DNA from: CAYGZA01 sp964354135
Lineage (GTDB): Bacteria; Planctomycetota; Planctomycetia; Pirellulales; Thermoguttaceae
Length of the DNA: 7,478 nt
Assembly (NCBI GenBank): GCA_964354135.1
Contig: CAYGZA010000320.1
Location: forward strand, 1 to 7,478
Direction: 5' to 3'
Shown here: positions 1-6,735 of the stretch, one piece after another
Layout of the letters: the number at the start of each line of letters is the position of its first letter
Position numbering within the stretch: the first letter of the stretch is position 1
Notes under the pieces: generated by a model
Told to the model about the DNA's origin: nothing
The model's input: only the letters and a program-made list of their open reading frames with translations
Database searches by the model: none
Program-made: the position numbers and the translations under genes

Positions 1-229
1 CGTCGCCGTCGTAGTCGAAGGTCGCCAGTCCCCCGGCCACGGTCTCCACGATGTAGCGGCGGCCGCTGGAGCCGTCGGTGTGCTGGAAGGTGATCCCGGT
101 CTCTTTCGTCACGTCGCGGAGGATGATGGGCCCCTCCGCGCGTGCCGCGGCCGATAGGGCTGCCAGCCAGAGCGCCGCAGCAGGGAAGCCCCTAGCGCAT
201 ACCACCCATCCCGCTTGCGGACCTTTCAT
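1..229 (-). CDS. CRTAC1-like FG-GAP/VCBS repeat protein, N-terminal part only (runs off left edge)
   Basis: The 5' part of a leftward gene; 76 codons are visible before the window ends. The product opens with a probable Sec signal peptide: Lys2, a hydrophobic Ala/Leu/Trp-rich stretch at about residues 16-29, and an Ala-Arg-Ala site that could be cut after residue 31. It continues IILRDVTKETGITFQHTDGS, then GRRYIVE, and enters the first FG-GAP calcium loop (FDYDGD) at residues 71-76. This N-terminal signature is familiar from planctomycetal CRTAC1-family proteins, which fold as exported beta-propellers with DxDxDG loops; it is also shared with the gene at the right end of the window (22 of 27 residues identical from the HTDG motif). 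The start is fixed by a good GGGGAGG ribosome site six bases upstream. It overlaps the 3' end of the preceding TPR gene by 38 bases in another frame, implying coupled translation. Role unknown; the FG-GAP assignment is sound, but the C-terminal domains cannot be seen. Confidence 0.85.
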   Translation of the reverse strand, partial: MKGPQAGWVVCARGFPAAALWLAALSAAARAEGPIILRDVTKETGITFQHTDGSSGRRYIVETVAGGLATFDYDGD

Positions 230-1352
230 CCCAATCCTCCCCGGGTGCAGCCTTGACGCCCCCCTGCGGGCGCGAGATCCGCACGGCCTCTTCTCGTCGG
301 CCCTGCTGCCAATAGAGCTTCTCCAGCGATCCCCGGCAGTCCCGGCTGGCCGGATCAATCGCCAGCCCACGGAGCCAGTGTCTCTCGGCTTCATCGGTCC
401 TGCCGCGAGTCACGTACACCACGCCGGCAGCCGCGTGGTAGCCGGCGACTGCCTGGCGGACGAACCCCACGTCCGTGCTCGGCCGGTTGGTGCGGCGGCG
501 CTTCTGGTCTTCGGCCTCCAAGCGGGAGAAACGCTCCATCTGCTCCTTGGCCTTCTCCTGGAGTCCCAGCCGGCCGTAGGTCTGGGCCAATCCGTAATGG
601 GCCTGCGTGAAATCCGGAGCCAAGGTCACGGCCGCCTCGAAGGAGTCCTTCGCCTTCTCGTATTCCTTCAGTTGCACGTACCCTTGCCCGAGCAGCAGGC
701 GTCCTTGCGGCGATCGCAGCCCCTTGTCGATGACCCCTTCCAGCACGTCGACCCCTTCCTTGAACCGGCCCACGCGGATGAGGGATTCCCCGAGACGCAG
801 CGCCGCCATAACGTGCGCGGGGGCGCGGGCGCACGCCTCGCGGAGGTGCTCGACGGCTTTCCCGTAGTCCGACACTTCCATCGAGACGCGCCCGATGTAA
901 TAGTGCGCATCGACGCAGCCGGGATCGAGCTTCAGGCTCTTCTCCCAGCACTCCATCGCCTTGGCCGAGCTGCCGAACCTGCGGTGGACGCGCCCCATGA
1001 GCACCAGCGCCTCCGGGCTCTTGGGAAAGGCCTCCACAAGCTCGGCCGCAACCCGCTCTCCCTCGGCAATCAGCTCCTTGGCCGTTGCCGGGACGGGAAT
1101 CGAGGCGTCGGCCGGGCGGCTTCCCGGCCCCGCCGCGGGCGACCCCCCTTCCTCCAGCCGCGAGGCTTTTCTCCCCTGCAATGGCTCCGCGGGGCGCCTT
1201 GGCCGGCTCACGAAGACGGCCACCCCCCCCAGGCAAGCGACCGCCACGACCAGCCAGAGCCTCGGCACGCTTCCCGGACTCCCCGAAGGAGTCTGCTGCG
1301 ACGAGTCGGCGCCGTCGTCCCGGCGCGGAGCAGACTTGGGACCCGTTTCCAT
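192..1352 (-). CDS. Membrane-anchored TPR protein (386 aa), paralogue of the rightward TPR gene
   Basis: The protein has a polar, Ser/Pro-rich N-terminus (residues 1-30), one hydrophobic segment at about 32-48 (LWLVVAVACLGGVAVFV) followed by RPRRP, a low-complexity Pro/Gly/Ala linker (to ~85), and then TPR helices from about 92 onward. Clear 34-residue units start near 113, 147, 181, 215 and 249, with typical W/L/G/Y/A/P positions (for example AMECWEKSLKLDP). An Arg-rich spacer (283-296) interrupts the array, and one or two more TPRs follow (303-356). TPRs are protein-binding scaffolds; here the domain is probably outside the cytoplasm, tethered by the single segment, though the Arg residues on both sides leave topology uncertain. 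The gene begins 15 bases after the stop of the 1189-residue gene, with a weak GGGAAG-type ribosome site, and overlaps the next gene by 38 bases. It aligns with the TPR protein at 5241-6734 but lacks about 150 C-terminal residues. No enzymatic motif is visible. Confidence 0.9.
   Translation of the reverse strand: METGPKSAPRRDDGADSSQQTPSGSPGSVPRLWLVVAVACLGGVAVFVSRPRRPAEPLQGRKASRLEEGGSPAAGPGSRPADASIPVPATAKELIAEGERVAAELVEAFPKSPEALVLMGRVHRRFGSSAKAMECWEKSLKLDPGCVDAHYYIGRVSMEVSDYGKAVEHLREACARAPAHVMAALRLGESLIRVGRFKEGVDVLEGVIDKGLRSPQGRLLLGQGYVQLKEYEKAKDSFEAAVTLAPDFTQAHYGLAQTYGRLGLQEKAKEQMERFSRLEAEDQKRRRTNRPSTDVGFVRQAVAGYHAAAGVVYVTRGRTDEAERHWLRGLAIDPASRDCRGSLEKLYWQQGRREEAVRISRPQGGVKAAPGEDWDERSASGMGGMR
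236..242 (-). promoter_or_regulatory. Ribosome binding site of the left-edge FG-GAP gene
   Basis: On the minus strand the bases GGGGAGG lie six bases before the ATG at 229. The site sits inside the coding sequence of the upstream TPR gene, so ribosomes finishing that gene would expose or occupy it. It decides the start in a region where the two genes overlap. Confidence 0.7.
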
Positions 1353-1367
1353 GGCGCGTCTTCCCGT

Positions 1368-4300
1368 CTACTGGGCCGGGACCTGCCGGGTGTTGAAGCG
1401 GCGGCGATACTCCCGCGTCTTGGCGTTGTCCGGATAGTGCTCGTCGGCCCGGTAGGGATACGAACTCATCGCGTGGAACGGCATCGGCTCGACCGTATCC
1501 GGAAACGCCGTGTAGAGGTCCATGTCCTTGCAGTAGCTATCGGTCTTGAGGATGAAGCTCCGCTGGCAGCCCGCGGGGACCGGGCCGAACGCGGCTGCCG
1601 CAAATCGCAGCGTCAACTCCTCGCCGGGCCCCATGATCGCGTAGCAGTCGTCCGCCGCTTCCAGCAGCTCGGCGACTTCCCCGTAACCGGTGTACCAGCC
1701 CTTCATGAGCTTCCAGGGCACGCTTCGGTCCACGTTGCCGTAGTCGAGCAGGTTGGGCTGGCGGCCGTCGGGCGAGTATTCGCGGGGATACCCGAAGTAG
1801 TGGAGATTCGCCCCTTTGGCGGCGACCTCCTTGAGGGCCAGCTTGGCATCGGCCAAGTGAGCCGCCAGGAAGATCCGGTCCCAGTAGATCTCCATGTTGC
1901 TGGAGATGCGGATCATCCGGTCCCCGGGCAGGAGCCTGCCGGTCACGTCGAGGGTCATCGTATGCTGGAGCCCTGCCGGATAGCCGACCTCCTCGAACAG
2001 TTCCACCCAGCGGCCGCTGCGCAGCGCGTGGACGCTGGGGGCCTTCAGGCGGAGGCCCGCTTGCCCGGCCGCGAAGTGCGTCGACGAATAACCGTACTCC
2101 ACCCAGCCCTGCAGGAAGAGCACTAGCCGCGCGGCAGGCGGCACCTTGTGCAGGCGGTCGCCAAAATCCAGCTCCACGAAATGCTCCCTGGCGTAGCCGA
2201 CGAACCGCCCGTCGGGCTCGGTCGCGCCGGCGTATTGCCGATCGACCCGCCGCAGTTGCCCGGTCACGTCGGCCCCGCGGCGGTCGACGGCCCGCACCGG
2301 CTCGATCGGCTCGCGGAAGCAGAAGACCTCGAACGGCGGCGGGGCCGCCCGGACCGCCATCATCTCGTGCGGATAGACTTGCGTCCCCGCCGGATGGTCC
2401 ACGGCGATCAGCTTCGCTTCGTCCATGTAGACGACTTCCTCGAGCGGTTCCAGCACCTGGAGGACGTACTGGCCGTCGCGCGGCTGGAGCCGCGGGACCG
2501 GCAGGTACTCGGTCGGGTCCGGCTTCGCATAGACCCCGGGGGCGAGGAAATACCCCAATCCTCCCGTTCCGCCGAAATCCGCGACGAATTCGAACCGCGA
2601 GCCGTCCCAGGCAAACAGATGGGGGCACGAGGACGGCTTCCGCGAGACCTCGGCGATCGAAAGCACCCGGTCGGCGGCCTGCTCCAGCTCCGCCTGGAGC
2701 ACGGCGTCCGGCCAGAGGATCCGCAGCCACTGGACTTGCGTGTTCGGCCCGATTCCGAAGTGGAGCCGCAGCGGCGGCATGGCCGTCGCTCCGGAAGGCG
2801 CTCCCACGACCTGCTGCTGAAAGACCATGCCGCTCTTGATCTCCACCCGCGCCCCAATCGCGGAGCCGTTGGATCGCGACTTCTGGTCTTTCTCACGGGT
2901 CCCGAGCAGATCGAGGGCCAGGAAGTGCCCTCCCTGTGTCGCGTTCAGGATCAGGCGCGGCCGGTCGTTCATCGCGGTTATGAGCAGGTCGCACTTGCCG
3001 TCCCCGTTGAAATCGGCCGCGACGCAACACGCGTCGCCCGGCACCTGGACGACGTTGAGGAGGTTGCCGGGGTCGCTCTCGGCGGCATTGATGAAGCCGC
3101 CGCGGGGCCAATCGTTGATCAAGAGTGCCGGCCCGCGGGTCGCGTCCCGGCGATGGGCGTCGGCAATCACCAGGTCCAGGTCGCCGTCGTTATCCATGTC
3201 GACGAGCTGGCCGCTTGTCCCCCCGAGCCGGCCGAAGCGGTCGGCGAACTGCTTGTCCAATTCGAATCGGAAGTCGCCGCGGTTCCGATAGAGCCGGATT
3301 TCCTTCCCGGTGAAGACCAGGAGGTCGCGGTTTCCGTCCTTATCCGGGTCCCCGGAGGTCGCGCCGACGGCGCCCTCGACATCCAGCCCCGTCGCCACCG
3401 CCTTGAGGATGCGGTACTGCCCGACGCGGTCGTTGACCCAAACCAGCGGCTTCCCGTTGGTGGGAAAAATCGCCAGGTCCAGGTCGCGGTCGTTGTCGAA
3501 ATCGTCGCAGACGACGGCGGCCAGCGGCACGTCGGCCAGCGCCAGCCCGAGACTCACGGCCACGTCGCCGAACGTCCCGTCCCGGTTGTTGTTGTACAGG
3601 AGGCTTGCGGCGGGCGCGAGCTTGCCCCCCGCGGGAATCGAGCCGCCGTGCAGCCTGAGCGAGAGCAGGTCCAGGTCGCCGTCGCTGTCGATGTCCAGCA
3701 GCCGGGCGCAGCCGGTCAGGTCGGAGGCCGGGGCCTTCGGAATGGAGGAGGCCTTGCTGAACTTTCCCTTTCCGTCGTTGAGGAACAACTCGTCCTCGCC
3801 CGCACGTCCCAGCCAGACGTCTAAGTCGCCGTCGTTGTCCACGTCGCCGAGGCAAGGGGAAACGCCCCGATCGGCCAGGCGAGGCCCCGGCGAGAACTTC
3901 CCGGTCCCGTCGCTCCACCAGATCGACGTAGCCCCGTCGTCCCCCGCCCCGGTCAAGACGAGGTCCAAGTCGCCGTCGCCGTCCAGGTCCCCAACGGCGA
4001 TCCCGGGCAGGTCCACCGTTCCCCCGGCCCATTTCCAGGGCTTCATCTGGATGTCGAGTTTTCCGATCTCGGGGGAAAAGAGGATCCGCGGGGCGCGGGC
4101 CGCCTCGGGCGGACGGAGAGAGAGGTTCTCGGCCCCCAAGGCCATGTAGTACTTGCCGGCCGAGGCATACGCCTGTCCCACGGTAAAGGGCTTGACGGCG
4201 AGGTCGGCGGCGTTGAGGTCCTGAAAGCGGCGAAAGAGCGGCTTGGCCTTCTCGGGCTGCCGTGTACGCTGGTACTGCATCGCCAAACGGTAGATCGCCG

Positions 4301-4937
4301 AGACAAAGCCGGGGTCCAGGCCGACGACCCGCTCCAGGATCGGCGTCGCCTCCTGGCTGCGGCCGAGGTTGATCAGCGTCTCGGCGCACTTGTAGGCAGT
4401 GTAAGGATCGTTGGGGTCGGCCTTGTGGACCTGCTCGAACAGCGGCAGCGCCTTGGCGTGTTCCCCGAGGTGCTGGTAATACATGCCCAGGCAGTACCGG
4501 GCATGGAGGTGCTTGGGATCGGCGCGGAGGACTTCTTCAAAGGCCGATCGGGCCTTTTCGAGCGAGTCCTTGGCCCCCGCCTGTTCCTGCATGTTGAGGT
4601 AGGCCAGCCCGAGGTTGAACCGGGCGGCGACCCAATTGGGAAACACCTCCACGACCTTCTCGAAGGTCCTGGCTGCGTCCGGGTACTTGTATTGCTCCAG
4701 GAAGGCGGCCCCGCGGTTGAATTGCGCCACTGCTCGGGAGAGCTGGTCGCCGGGCACGGCCGCGGTCTCTCGCCCGGTCTTCGCGGCCTCTTGCCCCCCC
4801 TCCGCGGCCCGTGCCCGAAGCGCGCCCGGTTCCACCGCTACGATCGCTGCAACCAGAAACGCTACGCCTCGCATTGCGGTTCTGGACAGGGGTATTCTCG
4901 CCAAGCGGCCGATGGCCGGTTTCTGCCGAGCTCTCAT
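1368..4937 (-). CDS. Large secreted TPR / FG-GAP (VCBS) / ASPIC-UnbV protein, 1189 aa
   Basis: A multidomain exported protein. Residues 1-45 form a long, Arg-rich signal peptide with hydrophobic core GVAFLVAAIVAV (24-35) and a likely cut near ARA-A (43-45). Residues ~66-265 are TPRs (FNRGAAFLEQYKYPDAARTF at 73-92 and following). Residues ~305-665 form an FG-GAP/VCBS propeller with seven DxDxDG-type calcium loops starting at Asp 317, 365, 415, 479, 530, 580 and 642; the fourth (DFDNDRDLD) has Arg for the loop Gly. Residues ~690-762 match ASPIC/UnbV (NGSAIGARVEIKSG, LRLHFGIG, ILWPDA). Residues ~768-1189 are a C-terminal region opening with CPHLFAWDGSRFEFVADF and ending in a Tyr/Pro-rich tail; I recall similar tails in acidobacterial and planctomycetal FG-GAP proteins but know no function. 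The start at 4937 is preferred because AAGGAGA lies eight bases upstream; Met22 (4874) would give a shorter signal peptide. It is the first gene of the leftward operon. A binding or assembly role is inferred; no catalytic site is recognised. Confidence 0.92.
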   Translation of the reverse strand: MRARQKPAIGRLARIPLSRTAMRGVAFLVAAIVAVEPGALRARAAEGGQEAAKTGRETAAVPGDQLSRAVAQFNRGAAFLEQYKYPDAARTFEKVVEVFPNWVAARFNLGLAYLNMQEQAGAKDSLEKARSAFEEVLRADPKHLHARYCLGMYYQHLGEHAKALPLFEQVHKADPNDPYTAYKCAETLINLGRSQEATPILERVVGLDPGFVSAIYRLAMQYQRTRQPEKAKPLFRRFQDLNAADLAVKPFTVGQAYASAGKYYMALGAENLSLRPPEAARAPRILFSPEIGKLDIQMKPWKWAGGTVDLPGIAVGDLDGDGDLDLVLTGAGDDGATSIWWSDGTGKFSPGPRLADRGVSPCLGDVDNDGDLDVWLGRAGEDELFLNDGKGKFSKASSIPKAPASDLTGCARLLDIDSDGDLDLLSLRLHGGSIPAGGKLAPAASLLYNNNRDGTFGDVAVSLGLALADVPLAAVVCDDFDNDRDLDLAIFPTNGKPLVWVNDRVGQYRILKAVATGLDVEGAVGATSGDPDKDGNRDLLVFTGKEIRLYRNRGDFRFELDKQFADRFGRLGGTSGQLVDMDNDGDLDLVIADAHRRDATRGPALLINDWPRGGFINAAESDPGNLLNVVQVPGDACCVAADFNGDGKCDLLITAMNDRPRLILNATQGGHFLALDLLGTREKDQKSRSNGSAIGARVEIKSGMVFQQQVVGAPSGATAMPPLRLHFGIGPNTQVQWLRILWPDAVLQAELEQAADRVLSIAEVSRKPSSCPHLFAWDGSRFEFVADFGGTGGLGYFLAPGVYAKPDPTEYLPVPRLQPRDGQYVLQVLEPLEEVVYMDEAKLIAVDHPAGTQVYPHEMMAVRAAPPPFEVFCFREPIEPVRAVDRRGADVTGQLRRVDRQYAGATEPDGRFVGYAREHFVELDFGDRLHKVPPAARLVLFLQGWVEYGYSSTHFAAGQAGLRLKAPSVHALRSGRWVELFEEVGYPAGLQHTMTLDVTGRLLPGDRMIRISSNMEIYWDRIFLAAHLADAKLALKEVAAKGANLHYFGYPREYSPDGRQPNLLDYGNVDRSVPWKLMKGWYTGYGEVAELLEAADDCYAIMGPGEELTLRFAAAAFGPVPAGCQRSFILKTDSYCKDMDLYTAFPDTVEPMPFHAMSSYPYRADEHYPDNAKTREYRRRFNTRQVPAQ
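2988..3989 (-). repeat. Seven calcium-loop (DxDxDG) coding repeats inside the 1189-aa gene
   Basis: Seven degenerate copies encode D-x-D-x-D-G-x-x-D loops at 3963-3989, 3819-3845, 3669-3695, 3477-3503, 3324-3350, 3174-3200 and 2988-3014. Five of them are also alike at the DNA level on the plus strand, around the core AGGTCGCCGTC or close variants. Start-to-start spacing is about 48 to 64 codons, as expected for one FG-GAP blade per repeat, and the count fits a seven-bladed propeller. The fourth copy replaces the loop Gly with Arg and the fifth reads DPDKDGNRD, so calcium affinity may vary between blades. This is part of the coding sequence, not a mobile or intergenic repeat. Confidence 0.85.
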
Positions 4938-4945
4938 TGCTGGTT

Positions 4946-4952
4946 TCTCCTT
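4946..4952 (-). promoter_or_regulatory. Strong ribosome binding site of the 1189-aa gene
   Basis: AAGGAGA on the minus strand, eight bases before the ATG at 4937. It supports this start over the internal Met22 at 4874. Confidence 0.75.
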
Positions 4953-4977
4953 GCACGACTGATCGCGTCTCTACGGG

Positions 4978-5007
4978 ATTGTAACATGTCGCTGCGGCGC
5001 ATTGCCA
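4978..5007 (-). promoter_or_regulatory. Candidate sigma70-type promoter of the leftward operon
   Basis: On the minus strand TACAAT (4983-4978) matches five of six bases of the -10 consensus. A weak -35, TGGCAA (5007-5002, three of six), lies 18 bases upstream. Transcription would start near 4971 and give a leader of about 35 bases to the ATG at 4937. The -10 lies inside the 15-base element shared with the other arm. The -35 is poor, so an activator or another sigma factor is possible. Confidence 0.45.
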
Positions 5008-5149
5008 CGCACCGGCAGTTGTGGCGCGCGACACGCCCGCAGAGAAGTAGAGTTCGGACGGGTGACGCGATGGGGTTTTGGCCTGCGGATGAGGAAGCCG
5101 GTTGCCGGGACTTTCCCCGAGCGACAGGACCGCAGGAACGCGGGCGATG

Positions 5150-5177
5150 TTGCGTCATCCCCCAGGCGGAGTATAAT
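5150..5177 (+). promoter_or_regulatory. Candidate sigma70-type promoter of the rightward operon
   Basis: A perfect TATAAT (5172-5177) lies 16 bases after TTGCGT (5150-5155, three of six of the -35 consensus). Transcription would start near 5184, giving a leader of about 57 bases before the TPR gene at 5241. In a GC-rich region a perfect -10 at this distance from a start codon is unlikely to be chance, though the -35 is weak. Confidence 0.6.
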
Positions 5178-5227
5178 GTTACAGTCTCGTGATGATCGGT
5201 CGCCCGGGCCCCCCAAGAATGGTGTTC

Positions 5228-5234
5228 GAGGTGG
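5228..5234 (+). promoter_or_regulatory. Ribosome binding site of the rightward TPR gene
   Basis: GAGGTGG lies six bases before the ATG at 5241; its first six bases match the anti-Shine-Dalgarno complement (GGAGGTGA). It supports the start at 5241, which places a short charged N-terminus before the membrane segment. Confidence 0.7.
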
Positions 5235-5240
5235 CTTTCT

Positions 5241-6734
5241 ATGGCAGGGTGTGATCCGCTGGAGGGCGATGAACAGCAAACCGAGGGCCTCCCGCCTGTT
5301 CGATCCCTGGCCAGGCGAGGACGCCTTCGTTGGCTTTTTGTCGCAGCGTTTCTGCTTGTTGCGGCGGCGGCCGGCTTGTGGTTTCTCCGCCCTTTTTGTC
5401 GCACGGGAGGGAAAGATGCGATTGCCACCTCCGAAACGGCGGCCCCGAGCCGGTCGCCCAATGAAGCGCGGCAGTTAGAGGCGATGGGGCTTGCCGATCG
5501 GCTGATCGAGGAGTTCCCCGAAAGCTATGACGCGTACTACGTGCGCGGGCTGCTGCTGGCCCGCTATGGGCAGGCTCCGGAGGCAGCTAAGTGCTGGGAG
5601 CAGTGCTTGAGACTCGCCCCCAACTTCGCCCCTGCCTGTGAGTTGCTCGGTGTCGATGCCCAGAAACGCGGGGAATTCAAGAAGGCGGTCTCCCTGTTGA
5701 AAAAGGCGTTGGAGGTCGACCCTCGCCTGCCGGAAGCGGCCCTCCGCCTGGCGGAAGCACTTACCGACATGAACCGGCCGGAAGAGGCGGTGACGGTCCT
5801 CGAGAAACACCTCGCCGTCTGGCCGCGCTCGCCGGAGGGGCTGTTTCGCCTCGGGCAGGCCCATTTGAAGCGGAAAGCGTACGCCGAGGCCAAGAAGTGC
5901 TATCAGGCGACGGTGGAGATCGAGCCCACGTTCATGCTTTCCTACTTTGGGTTGGCGACGGCGTGCGAGCGGCTGGGGGAGACCGACAGGGCAAAGGAAT
6001 ACCGGCAGAAGTTCGATGAGATGAAGCGGAGCCACCGGTCCGACGAGACACGGCGGAGACGCGAGCACGACGACCGGGCGATGCTGCGAGAAGCCGCAGC
6101 CGACGAGTACACGCCCGTCGGCAAGGTCTATTTCGCCCACGGCAGAGTCCGCGAAGCGGAGGGATTCTGGCGGAAGGCCGCGGCGAGCCACCCCGAGCAC
6201 ACGGAAAGCCGCAAGATGCTGGTCGTAGCGCTCGTGCAGGAGGGCAAGCTGCGCGAGGCCCTGCAAGTCCTCGAGGAGCTGCAGCAGATCGAGCCGGACA
6301 ATCCCGAGCACCAGGTCAGTATCGGCACGCTCAACGCGCGGCTGAAGCAGTTCGAGGCGGCCGAAACGGCCCTTAAGAGGGCGATCCAGCTTGCACCGCG
6401 GCGAGGCGAGGGGCCGGCCGCCCTCGCCAAGCTGTACTTGCAGACCGGCCGCAATCTTCCTGAAGCGAAGGCACTCGCCCAACAGGCGGCCGATTGGCGG
6501 CCCTCGGCTGCCAACTTCTTCATCCTCAGCAGCGCGTGCGCCAGGAACGGTGATCTGCCGGACGCGCGCGCGGCGATTCTCCGCGCAATCCAGATCGATC
6601 CCGTCAACCCGGTGTACCAGGAAGCGTACAACCGTCTGCAAAAGACCCGCATGGCGATCCAATGGAGCATCCAACCAGATCCTCTTCTTCCCGCCGCGAA
6701 GGAAGCCAACGATCCCCTTTCGCCGAAACGATGA
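5241..6734 (+). CDS. Membrane-anchored TPR protein (497 aa)
   Basis: The N-terminus is polar and then basic (ARRGRLR at about 24-30), followed by one hydrophobic segment (31-49, WLFVAAFLLVAAAAGLW). The positive charge before the segment suggests an N-in topology with the rest outside the cytoplasm. After a short linker the protein is TPR to the end. Units start near 97, 131, 165, 199 and 233; an Arg/Asp/Glu-rich spacer (261-279) interrupts the array; further units follow near 291, 325, 359 and 395 up to about 460. The tail (470-497) is Pro-rich and unstructured-looking. Most of the shorter TPR protein encoded at 192-1352 aligns along it, including the spacer and the repeat after it (REAAADEYTPVGKVYFAHGR here, RQAVAGYHAAAGVVYVTRGR there). 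It is first in the rightward operon, 64 bases after a perfect -10 box, and its stop is one base from the start of the FG-GAP gene. A scaffold for protein contacts is the likely role; the partner is plausibly the downstream product. No catalytic motif is seen. Confidence 0.92.
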   Translation: MAGCDPLEGDEQQTEGLPPVRSLARRGRLRWLFVAAFLLVAAAAGLWFLRPFCRTGGKDAIATSETAAPSRSPNEARQLEAMGLADRLIEEFPESYDAYYVRGLLLARYGQAPEAAKCWEQCLRLAPNFAPACELLGVDAQKRGEFKKAVSLLKKALEVDPRLPEAALRLAEALTDMNRPEEAVTVLEKHLAVWPRSPEGLFRLGQAHLKRKAYAEAKKCYQATVEIEPTFMLSYFGLATACERLGETDRAKEYRQKFDEMKRSHRSDETRRRREHDDRAMLREAAADEYTPVGKVYFAHGRVREAEGFWRKAAASHPEHTESRKMLVVALVQEGKLREALQVLEELQQIEPDNPEHQVSIGTLNARLKQFEAAETALKRAIQLAPRRGEGPAALAKLYLQTGRNLPEAKALAQQAADWRPSAANFFILSSACARNGDLPDARAAILRAIQIDPVNPVYQEAYNRLQKTRMAIQWSIQPDPLLPAAKEANDPLSPKR

Positions 6735-6735
6735 G

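Larger units (their letters stand above)
4973..5190. repeat. 15-base element in inverted orientation, one copy per divergent leader
   Basis: ATGTTACAATCCCGT on the minus strand (4987-4973) and ATGTTACAGTCTCGT on the plus strand (5176-5190) agree at 13 of 15 bases; both differences are transitions. Each copy reads in the direction of its own operon and sits at or just after the predicted -10. A second shared word follows in both: GATCAGTCG (minus, 4964-4956) and GATCGGTCG (plus, 5194-5202), eight of nine bases alike, but five bases further from the 15-mer on the minus side. The arrangement fits either a regulator or start-region element used by both arms, or remnants of a duplicated leader. 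Confidence 0.6.
4938..5240. other. Divergent intergenic region (303 bases) between the two operons
   Basis: This stretch has no convincing gene; the frames crossing it continue as shadows into the flanking genes. It holds a ribosome site and a candidate promoter for each arm, plus a 15-base element present once per strand (4973-4987 minus, 5176-5190 plus). Between the promoters there is a short inverted repeat, GCCAC (5004-5008) and GTGGC (5021-5025), next to the leftward -35 position; it could be an operator but is too short to claim. About 130 bases in the middle (5026-5148) show nothing I recognise. Confidence 0.8.

Noticed and set aside
1353..1367. The 15-base gap between the 1189-aa gene and the leftward TPR gene, considered for a terminator or internal promoter
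   Set aside because: Too short and without a hairpin; it only has room for a weak ribosome site.
78..2126. A 682-codon open frame on the plus strand, and a 558-codon one at 2148-3824
   Set aside because: Both lie antisense to genes with clear TPR, FG-GAP and UnbV domains. Their translations are rich in Arg, Ala, Pro, Val and His without any recognisable domain, as expected for antisense frames in high-GC DNA.
3174..3989. Regularly spaced similar DNA words considered as a CRISPR-like or tandem repeat array
   Set aside because: The words are the codons of calcium loops within one open frame; spacing and sequence vary as expected for FG-GAP blades, and no identical repeats or spacers exist.
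5004..5025. Inverted repeat GCCAC / GTGGC near the leftward -35 position, considered as an operator
   Set aside because: Five-base arms with a 12-base gap are common by chance in GC-rich DNA; no second copy or known operator match.
4425..5192. A plus-strand open frame crossing the start of the 1189-aa gene into the intergenic region
   Set aside because: Its first two-thirds is the antisense of TPR and signal-peptide codons, and it runs through the predicted promoters. Nothing suggests a separate gene.
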